Below are positions 6,626 through 11,746 of a stretch of DNA of 11,746 nucleotides, in pieces (within the stretch, counting starts at the first letter, position 1; the number at the start of each line of letters is the position of its first letter). Made by a program: the position numbers and the translations under genes. The DNA is taken from the NCBI GenBank assembly GCA_013139395.1, contig WTAX01000066.1, forward strand, positions 1-11,746. Reading direction: 5' to 3'. The DNA comes from Gammaproteobacteria bacterium (lineage in GTDB: Bacteria > Pseudomonadota > Gammaproteobacteria > GRL18). Below the pieces are notes generated by a model. The model saw only the letters and a list, made by a program, of their open reading frames with translations. It ran no database searches and had not been told where the DNA came from.

Positions 6626-7882
6626 TTATACTTGAGAGAGTGATGTTGCTAAATAAGCTTCCATTAATCGACTTGGATTTTCCATAAGTCGATCTTTCCA
6701 AATGCCTAATTTAACTTTACCACGAATTAAACCACGAACAACACCAATATGTTGTGTATGACCCAAACTGCTAATGCCGACCAGGCAATCATCTTTAAAC
6801 TGGATATTTAAATAACGATAATTATCTTTATCCAGTAAAATACTCTGTTCTCCGCCTGGTACTCCCATCCATTGACCAAAAGAGGTAGAGATCAAGCCCA
6901 TAGTATCTAAAATATTCATATTGATACTACCCTGATGAATATTTTTGTTATCGTTTACCATATTGATTGCGGCAATTCGACCATGTTCTACAGCAGTGGG
7001 TTGAATGGCCTGGACATGCTTAGTTTGATCAGAAAAATCTAAAGCCTGTGCCACGTCACCGGAAGCATAAACATTATCAATATTGGTTTGTAAAAATTCA
7101 TTGACAATAATACCCTGATCCACAGCAATGCCGGAGTTTTCAAGAAAAGTGATGTTAGATTTAACGCCTGTAGCACATATCACTAAGTCAGCAGCTAACG
7201 ACTCAGCATCTTTTAACTCAACATTCAAAGCATGGTCACTATTATTAGTTTCGTTAATCGCCGTCACTTGCTGAGATGTTAATATGGTAATACCTTTAGA
7301 CTCACACCAGGACTTTAGTAAGCCGCCAGCGGTATCATCCATCATTCTGGGCACCATACGATCACCCATTTCTACCACCGTCAGCTTAACGCCGCGTTTA
7401 AGTAATGATTGAAGAATGATACAACCAATAAAACCAGCCCCCATAAGCACAACTGAAGAACCAGAAACCGCTTTATCAGCAATATTTCGTGCATCTTCGA
7501 GGGTCCAGCAATTATGAACATTGCACGAATCAATACCAGCAATAGGAGGTGAAATGGCAGATGCACCCGTTGCAATTAAAAGCTTATCATAAGCCATAGT
7601 TTCATTATTCGCTAATACAATATTATTTTGTGCAGTATCAACTTTAGTAACGAGTTGACTGACAATATCTATATTATTATTGCTAAAATAATTAGCATCA
7701 TGGCGTAAATAAGTACCACTTTGAGTAATTTTTTCTTCCAAAAAATAAGGGATAGCCATACGGGAATATGGTGGTTCGATTTGACCTGTCACTAGACTGA
7801 TTTGAGCATCTTGATCCATTTTACGAATCGTTTCACAGGCAATAACCCCAGATGGGCCAGCACCTACAATAATATAATGCAT
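6626..7882 (-). CDS. aorC: AorC-like FAD/NADH-binding subunit of aldehyde oxidoreductase
   Basis: A 418-residue pyridine nucleotide-disulfide oxidoreductase fold. The FAD Rossmann motif is VGAGPSG (6-12), the second dinucleotide motif is MGAGFIG (147-153) with acidic E171 at the end of the next strand, which favours NADH over NADPH, and YASGDVA (272-278) is the FAD closing motif. There is no redox CxxC pair near residue 40 of the glutathione-reductase type, so disulfide chemistry is unlikely. In the three-subunit AOR of Aromatoleum aromaticum the equivalent subunit passes electrons between the iron-sulfur chain and NAD+; the same job is inferred here. The ATG at 7882 follows GGAAG at good spacing. 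It is separated from aorB by 254 bases of palindromic repeats, the widest gap in the cluster. Confidence 0.88.
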   Translation of the reverse strand: MHYIIVGAGPSGVIACETIRKMDQDAQISLVTGQIEPPYSRMAIPYFLEEKITQSGTYLRHDANYFSNNNIDIVSQLVTKVDTAQNNIVLANNETMAYDKLLIATGASAISPPIAGIDSCNVHNCWTLEDARNIADKAVSGSSVVLMGAGFIGCIILQSLLKRGVKLTVVEMGDRMVPRMMDDTAGGLLKSWCESKGITILTSQQVTAINETNNSDHALNVELKDAESLAADLVICATGVKSNITFLENSGIAVDQGIIVNEFLQTNIDNVYASGDVAQALDFSDQTKHVQAIQPTAVEHGRIAAINMVNDNKNIHQGSINMNILDTMGLISTSFGQWMGVPGGEQSILLDKDNYRYLNIQFKDDCLVGISSLGHTQHIGVVRGLIRGKVKLGIWKDRLMENPSRLMEAYLATSLSQV

Positions 7883-7918
7883 CCTTAAACTTCCTTAATT
7901 CATTAAACGTATTAGACT

Positions 7919-7977
7919 GTGTGCATCCGTAAATGGCAGTTTCAGGCGAATGAATCCGCCTATTTATGGATGGACAC
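7919..7977. repeat. Short palindromic repeat with nested stems
   Basis: The outer arms are CATCCGTAAAT (7924-7934) and ATTTATGGATG (7962-7972), pairing at 10 of 11 positions plus one G-T wobble. They extend through GTGT (7919-7922) and ACAC (7974-7977) across one mismatch. Inside is a second stem, AGGCG (7944-7948) with CGCCT (7957-7961). The inner motif AGGCGAAT also occurs in the larger palindrome 4 bases to the right, so the two may belong to one repeat family. It lies in the untranslated gap between aorB and aorC and would be folded in a shared transcript. Confidence 0.7.
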
Positions 7978-7980
7978 TAG

Positions 7981-8140
7981 CTAGTACTTAAACACATTAA
8001 TTTTGACTATTTTCAATAGGTAGGGGCGAATTTATTCGCCTTTTGATGGATACAAATCCAAGCTTTAGGCGAATAAATTCGCCCCTACAAAAAGACATAA
8101 AATTTTTCAATCAGTCATAATTAATGTGTTCTGGTACTAG
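7981..8140. repeat. 160-base palindromic element, MITE- or REP-like, ending on the aorB stop
   Basis: The outer arms (7981-8007 and 8114-8140) match at 23 of 27 bases and both begin with CTAGTAC, then share AACACATTAATT and TGAC. Inner arms (8020-8040 and 8068-8088) are a perfect 21-base inverted repeat with core GGGGCGAATTTATTCGCC. The tip is another small hairpin (TGGAT, ACAA, ATCCA at 8047-8060). The core reads as an interspersed palindrome of the kind found in many copies in some gammaproteobacteria; copy number here is unknown. The right arm contains the TAG stop of aorB (8137-8139). There is no long T-run after the stem on the minus strand, so it is not a classic terminator. It may stabilise the upstream tupA-aorAB message or be a non-autonomous mobile element. 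Confidence 0.85.
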
Positions 8141-9993
8141 TCTTTAAGACCCAGACGTTTACGTGTTTCATCAGTTGGTACACCATCACTACTCCAACCA
8201 CGTAACTCATAATATTCAGGCATCATTTCTTCTACTTTTGAAACAATTCCTTTAGCAGGTCCCGTTTTAGCCGCTTCTGTACGTAAACGTTCAGGTAATG
8301 TGTCATCAGCACTGGTAATACCTGCTTTTAGATTAAAGTCACGTTCCAGATTCCAGATACGCTCACCTACCTCCACCAGACGCTCTGCAGTCCAGCCGCC
8401 GCCACAAGCCGCTTCAACCTGTGGTGCAATATTATCTAAACTCCAGGCAAAGGTTGTAAATAAACATAAGCCTGCTGAATCAACTGCTCCAGTTGCATCC
8501 TGAAATGCTTTAACTAAACCCGGTTTTCCTTCAGCAGTTAATGGATCAGTCTTCTCAGGAATACCTAATACTTCTGATGCAACGGTATAACCCCTGACGT
8601 GACAAGCACCACGATTAGAAGTAGCGTAGTTTAAACCAATACCCTGAATGCCACGTGGATCATAGGCAGGAAATTCCTGACCTTTCACCGTCATTGACAG
8701 TTCTGGTCGACCATATTTTTCACATAGACGTTTTGAACCCAATGCTAAATCCTGACCAAAGCCTTCACCAGAGGCTACCCATTCAACAGCTTTTGTCAGT
8801 GCGACAGCATTACCAAAATTAAATTCAATCCCGCCGGTTTGTTCTTTTGTCAGTACGCCGTCTTCATACATTTCCATTGCTGCTGCAACAGTTGCACCAA
8901 AGGTAATGGGATCAAAACCTTCTTCATTACAAACAAAATTAACATAAGTTAAAGCATCTAAATCATCAACACCATTATCTGCACCTAAGGCCCAGGCGGC
9001 TTCATATTCTAAACCACCAGAATTGCCCCAGTATTTTGATTTATTTTCAACGCTGAAATGTCCCTGATCGATGGTAGAAATACGACCACAGGCAATCGTA
9101 CAGCCAAAACAAGCGGCATTGGTTGTTAAGTTAGGACGTCCATCTGATTTTCTGGGTTCATGCATGGCTTCACCAGAAATCGCATGGGCACCATCAAACT
9201 GAACCTCTTTCATATTATTAGTGGGTAAGGCTCCGATTTCATTAATAACATTCATTAATACCTGAGTGCCATAGGCTGGTAAGCCCTGACCCGTCACAGG
9301 ATTTTCTGCCAGAACTGCTTTGCCTTCATTAACGGCCTTCATAAAACCCGCAGGATCAGCTAGATTACCAACACCAAGAGTTCCACGTATGGCAACAGCC
9401 TTCAGATTTTTTGATGCCATAACAGTACCAACCCCGGAACGCCCGGCAGCACGGTGTAAGTCATTAACAATACCGGCATAAAAACAACCGTTCTCAGCAG
9501 GACGGCCCACTGCGGCAATACGTAACAATGGATCTTGATGTTTATTATGTAACCATTCATCTGTATTCCAGACTGATGTACCCCAGATATCATCTGCGGC
9601 CATTAATTCAGCATGATCATTTTCGATATACAGATAAACAGGGGTGGGTGATTTTCCTTCAAAAATAACCATATCCCAACCAGCACTTTTCATCTCTGCA
9701 CCAATAAAACCACCTGAATTTGAACAGGCAATACAATTGGTTAAAGGGCCTTTAGTCACAACCACATAGCGTCCACCTGTTGCAGCCATTGTTCCAGTCA
9801 AGGGACCGGTTGCCATGATCATTTTATTTTCAGGACTTAAAGGATCACAAGCCGGATCAATTTCTTCTGAAAGGTATTTTGATGCTAAACCACGAGAACC
9901 TAAATAATCATTCTTCCACTCTTCATTAAGAGCCTCAGTTGTGATTTCACCAGTGGTTAAATTAACACGTAATAATTTTCCTGCCCAAGACAT
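8137..9993 (-). CDS. aorB: AorB, tungsten-containing aldehyde:ferredoxin oxidoreductase catalytic subunit
   Basis: The catalytic subunit oxidises aldehydes to carboxylic acids at a tungsten held by two pterins, next to one [4Fe-4S] cluster, in the cytoplasm. The 618 residues match the AOR family. The N-terminal domain carries GSRGLASKYL (32-41) and GPLTGTMAATGGRYVVVTKG (63-82). The cluster ligands are C295, C298, C302 (CFGCTIAC) and C510 (DSAGLCLF). Pterin and substrate motifs are GLEYEAAWALG (327-337), DPRGIQGIGLNYATSNRGAC (445-464) and the family HVRG stretch (465-468). Nothing essential looks missing. The ATG at 9993 follows a strong AAAGGAGA. It starts 12 bases after aorA stops, so AorA is its obvious electron partner. 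The exact aldehyde cannot be read from sequence, and tungsten rather than molybdenum is inferred from family and the Tup genes. Confidence 0.96.
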   Translation of the reverse strand: MSWAGKLLRVNLTTGEITTEALNEEWKNDYLGSRGLASKYLSEEIDPACDPLSPENKMIMATGPLTGTMAATGGRYVVVTKGPLTNCIACSNSGGFIGAEMKSAGWDMVIFEGKSPTPVYLYIENDHAELMAADDIWGTSVWNTDEWLHNKHQDPLLRIAAVGRPAENGCFYAGIVNDLHRAAGRSGVGTVMASKNLKAVAIRGTLGVGNLADPAGFMKAVNEGKAVLAENPVTGQGLPAYGTQVLMNVINEIGALPTNNMKEVQFDGAHAISGEAMHEPRKSDGRPNLTTNAACFGCTIACGRISTIDQGHFSVENKSKYWGNSGGLEYEAAWALGADNGVDDLDALTYVNFVCNEEGFDPITFGATVAAAMEMYEDGVLTKEQTGGIEFNFGNAVALTKAVEWVASGEGFGQDLALGSKRLCEKYGRPELSMTVKGQEFPAYDPRGIQGIGLNYATSNRGACHVRGYTVASEVLGIPEKTDPLTAEGKPGLVKAFQDATGAVDSAGLCLFTTFAWSLDNIAPQVEAACGGGWTAERLVEVGERIWNLERDFNLKAGITSADDTLPERLRTEAAKTGPAKGIVSKVEEMMPEYYELRGWSSDGVPTDETRKRLGLKD

Positions 9994-9999
9994 AGTCGT

Positions 10000-10007
10000 T
10001 CTCCTTT
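10000..10007 (-). promoter_or_regulatory. Strong aorB ribosome binding site overlapping the aorA stop
   Basis: On the minus strand AAAGGAGA ends 6 bases before the aorB ATG and is the best Shine-Dalgarno match in the cluster. The last two bases of the aorA stop codon TAA are its first two bases. Ribosomes ending aorA would therefore release on the aorB start region, favouring coupled, high expression of the catalytic subunit. Confidence 0.7.
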
Positions 10008-10485
10008 AAGCGTTGGTTGATGGTGAGTTATCAGTTTGAGTCGCCCATTGGCGCATTTTTTCCATTCCTGTTTGATCAGCATCAACATAGGTAATGGCTT
10101 GTGTTGGACAAGCCGAAACACACTTGGGATCACCATCACAAAGATCACATTTGATCACTTTGCCGGTGCTGTGGTTGTAATTAATCGTGCCAAAAGGACA
10201 GGAAATTGTACACACTTTACAGCCAACACAATTATTGTCATTAACCACTTTGGCACCAGTTATTGGATTCAAACTGATGGCATCAACGGGACATGCCTGT
10301 TGACACCATGCATCAGAACATTGTGTACAGGTATAGGGTACAAAGCGTCCTTCCTGATGGAAAGTAAAGACTTTTATACGGGACTTTGAAGGGTTGAATA
10401 CACCTTCATTTTCATATGAGCAAGCCAGCTCACATTGTAAACATCCAGTACATTTATCTGGATTAATAACAAGGGACTTTTCCAT
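10006..10485 (-). CDS. aorA: AorA-like ferredoxin subunit with four [4Fe-4S] clusters
   Basis: A 159-residue electron-transfer protein with sixteen cysteines in four sets: 12, 15, 18, 22; 53, 56, 61, 65; 86, 89, 92, 96; and 113, 116, 122, 126. This is the HycB/DmsB-like arrangement, able to hold four [4Fe-4S] clusters and form a wire between the tungsten site in AorB and the FAD in AorC. There is no signal peptide, so it is cytoplasmic. The C-terminal tail (about 135-159) is polar and carries no cysteines. The ATG at 10485 follows GGAGA at good spacing. It starts 52 bases after tupA stops and ends 12 bases before aorB. In characterised three-subunit AORs the equivalent small subunit is stacked on the large one; that arrangement is inferred here. 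Confidence 0.93.
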   Translation of the reverse strand: MEKSLVINPDKCTGCLQCELACSYENEGVFNPSKSRIKVFTFHQEGRFVPYTCTQCSDAWCQQACPVDAISLNPITGAKVVNDNNCVGCKVCTISCPFGTINYNHSTGKVIKCDLCDGDPKCVSACPTQAITYVDADQTGMEKMRQWATQTDNSPSTNA

Positions 10486-10537
10486 TCAAGATTCTCCGTA
10501 ACTTGTTGATTAAAAAATATATTGATCAGTAGTTCTG

Positions 10538-11395
10538 TTATTTACCAGCATAGCCGTCTACTGATGGTATAAATAATACCTGACCGTCTTTTTTATACTG
10601 CCCGATTAATTGCTGACCCTGTTTAGAGGTCAGCCAGTTAATAAGTATATTAGCACCATTGATATTAATGTCATTATAGCGCTCAGGATTTACAGCAATA
10701 ATTCCATAGGGATTAAATAAAAAGGCATCCCCCTGATATAAGAGTTTTAAATGTGTTTTATCTTTATAACTTAGCCAGGTGCCACGATCTGTCAGTGTAT
10801 AAGCACCCAGTTCGTCAGCTATTTGAATGGCTTTACCCATACCCTGTCCTATTTCCCGATACCACCTTCCTTTTGGAATAACATCCGCAGAAGCCCATAT
10901 CTTTTTTTCTTTTTTATGTGTACCGGAATCATCACCACGAGATATAAACAGACTTTCTTTTTGTTGAATGCTTTGAAATACAGTCTGTGTTGAGCTGCTA
11001 TTACCTATTGAGGCAGGATCTTCAGCAGGTCCAATAATAACAAAGTCATTGTACATCACAGCATGGCGCTTAACACCGTAGCCTTTTTTAATGAATTGTT
11101 TTTCTGCATCGAGGGCATGAACCAGCAGTACGTCAACATCCCCTTCTTTTCCCATTCTCAATGCTTTTCCAGTACCCACAGCAATAACATGGACTTTATA
11201 GCCGCTTTCATTTTCAAAATAGGGTAATAAATGCTGTAGTAAACCGGAATTTTCGGTGCTGGTGGTAGTGGCTAAACGAATAATATTATTTTTTAATAAA
11301 GCGCTGTCAGGAGATGAACTTTGCGCTGCAGCAGCAATATTTAAAAACAAAAAGATTGAGGAAAAATATGTTATAAAAAATAAATATTTTATCAA
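10538..11395 (-). CDS. tupA: TupA, periplasmic tungstate-binding protein
   Basis: The 285-residue protein begins with a signal peptide (about 1-24, hydrophobic FFITYFSSIFLFLNIAAAA). It carries the TupA hallmark LATTTSTENSGLL (41-53; TTTS at 43-46), whose Thr/Ser residues bind the oxyanion. GTGKALRMGKEGDVDVLLVH (74-93) and SRGDDSGTHKKE (152-163) are also typical of TupA. These separate it from ModA (molybdate) and WtpA. The start is a TTG at 11395. No ATG lies upstream in frame, a stop lies three codons before, and the first internal ATG (codon 81) would lose the signal and the binding loop. The ribosome site is weak, which may keep expression low. Unlike the usual tupABC order, its permease and ATPase are about 5 kb away at the other end of the same cluster. 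Confidence 0.93.
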   Translation of the reverse strand: MIKYLFFITYFSSIFLFLNIAAAAQSSSPDSALLKNNIIRLATTTSTENSGLLQHLLPYFENESGYKVHVIAVGTGKALRMGKEGDVDVLLVHALDAEKQFIKKGYGVKRHAVMYNDFVIIGPAEDPASIGNSSSTQTVFQSIQQKESLFISRGDDSGTHKKEKKIWASADVIPKGRWYREIGQGMGKAIQIADELGAYTLTDRGTWLSYKDKTHLKLLYQGDAFLFNPYGIIAVNPERYNDININGANILINWLTSKQGQQLIGQYKKDGQVLFIPSVDGYAGK

Positions 11396-11413
11396 TGTAA
11401 TTTACCAGTATTG

Positions 11414-11419
11414 ATTATA
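11414..11419 (-). promoter_or_regulatory. Candidate -10 box for the tup-aor operon
   Basis: On the minus strand a perfect TATAAT stands about 18 bases before the tupA TTG start, preceded by TTG. A transcript from it would have a leader of only about a dozen bases. No good -35 hexamer lies 17 bases upstream (the match there is weak), so it may need an activator or may be chance in AT-rich DNA. Confidence 0.35.
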
Positions 11420-11535
11420 CAAAACTAAATTTTATACATAATAGCAAGTATAGAAATATATACCACCCTTAATCCTAAGTTTAAATAATCACGCTATAAA
11501 AAAATAAAAATAAGTGACCATAGGCTTAACAATAA

Positions 11536-11563
11536 TTATTTAGACATGAGTTATTTAGACATG
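11536..11563. repeat. Tandem 15-base repeat upstream of the tup-aor operon
   Basis: TTATTTAGACATG occurs at 11536-11548 and again at 11551-11563, a head-to-tail repeat with a 15-base period. It is about 140 bases upstream of the tupA start, inside the only gap that can hold the operon promoter. Two spaced copies could be regulator-binding sites, but the 15-base spacing puts them on different faces of the helix, and it is not a match to the ModE palindrome. Confidence 0.5.
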
Positions 11564-11590
11564 CAAGCTGAATAATTAGCAAATGATTCA

Positions 11591-11746
11591 CTATTTGTTT
11601 AAATTTATAATTTTTTTCAGGATTTCAGGGTGATCAAATTCACGCCCCCCTACAGCCTTATAAGCAATAGTGCCATTGGGACTAATGATGTATGTTGTCG
11701 GCAAGCCTCTTACTTTCCAGCTATCCATAGAAGCAGCATCCGGATC
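11591..11746 (-). CDS. TlpA/ResA-like thioredoxin-fold protein, C-terminal 51 residues
   Basis: The frame is open from the right edge (11746) to a TAG at 11591-11593, so only the C-terminus is present. The visible part reads DSWKVRGLPTTYIISPNGTI followed by AYKAVGGREFDHPEIL and a final helix KKIINLNK. The RGLPTTYII stretch, with its cis-proline, and the following S-P-N-G-x-I turn are the hallmark C-terminal half of periplasmic TlpA/ResA-type thioredoxins, which reduce disulfides, for example during cytochrome c maturation. The CxxC active site would lie outside the window. It ends 195 bases before tupA starts, with no clear terminator between, so it may be a separate unit or an upstream neighbour. 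Confidence 0.82.
   Translation of the reverse strand, partial: DPDAASMDSWKVRGLPTTYIISPNGTIAYKAVGGREFDHPEILKKIINLNK

Noticed and set aside
7381..7575. A 64-codon hydrophobic frame inside aorC
   Set aside because: It has a hydrophobic run but no ribosome site, and the overlapping aorC frame has both nucleotide-binding motifs intact.
7981..8140. The large palindrome as a rho-independent terminator of aorB
   Set aside because: No T-run follows the stem on the minus strand, the arms are interrupted by unmatched stretches, and the downstream genes belong functionally to the same operon. A repeat or RNA-stability role fits better.
7919..8140. The two palindromes as a CRISPR array
   Set aside because: There are only two unlike hairpins, with no regular spacers or constant direct repeats, and no cas genes.
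10036..10389. A 117-codon plus-strand frame with many Cys and Thr
   Set aside because: It is the mirror of the cysteine-rich aorA; the cysteine and threonine content is a shadow of the cluster-binding codons.
10538..11395. Molybdate-binding ModA or phosphate-binding PstS instead of TupA
   Set aside because: The TTTS loop near residue 43 and SRGDDSGTH are typical of TupA; ModA and PstS have different ligand loops.
11396..11590. A molybdenum/tungsten cofactor riboswitch before tupA
   Set aside because: The candidate leader is only about a dozen bases if the -10 is right, and I could not trace the conserved cofactor-aptamer helices in the longer gap.
1..11746. tRNA, rRNA or other structured RNA genes
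   Set aside because: No tRNA T-loop or acceptor pattern and no rRNA-like stretch was found in the intergenic gaps; the only strong structures are the two palindromes.

Overview
The window looks like a piece of an AT-rich gammaproteobacterial chromosome. This rests on protein style, the repeat content and gene order; no rRNA or other marker gene is present, so the taxon is only a guess. Nearly everything is on the minus strand. Its centre is one long leftward gene cluster for a tungsten-dependent aldehyde:ferredoxin oxidoreductase (AOR family) and the machinery needed to feed it.

Right edge (11591-11746): the last 51 residues of a TlpA/ResA-like thiol-disulfide protein. Then comes a 195-base AT-rich gap with a 15-base tandem repeat and a candidate -10 box.

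Centre (2555-11395, minus strand, read right to left): tupA (tungstate-binding protein), aorA (four-cluster ferredoxin-like subunit), aorB (tungstopterin catalytic subunit), about 250 bases holding two nested palindromic repeats, aorC (FAD/NADH subunit), a MoaD-like sulfur carrier, an unrecognised 122-residue protein that also ends in Gly-Gly, a MoeB/ThiF-type E1 enzyme, tupB (permease), tupC (ATPase) and moeA. As I read it, TupABC imports tungstate, the MoaD-like protein and E1 supply dithiolene sulfur for the pterin, and MoeA inserts the metal. AorABC then oxidises aldehydes to acids and passes electrons to ferredoxin or NAD+. The tungstate transporter is split: the binding protein opens the cluster and the permease and ATPase sit near its end. 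Most junctions are short or overlapping, which suggests one operon. The only wide internal gap is the palindromic one between aorB and aorC.

Left side: a small four-helix membrane protein (2149-2550, plus strand) converges on moeA with 4 bases between the stop codons. Beyond it, an AT-rich stretch contains a decayed IS982-type transposase fragment with an in-frame stop. The left edge is a two-gene leftward unit: a 213-residue exported protein of unknown function, then the N-terminal 286 residues of an exported YD-repeat (RHS) protein that runs off the window.

The best candidates for something undescribed are the 122-residue Gly-Gly-tailed protein between the MoaD-like carrier and its E1 enzyme, the long palindromic element inside the operon, and the secreted protein paired with the YD-repeat protein.
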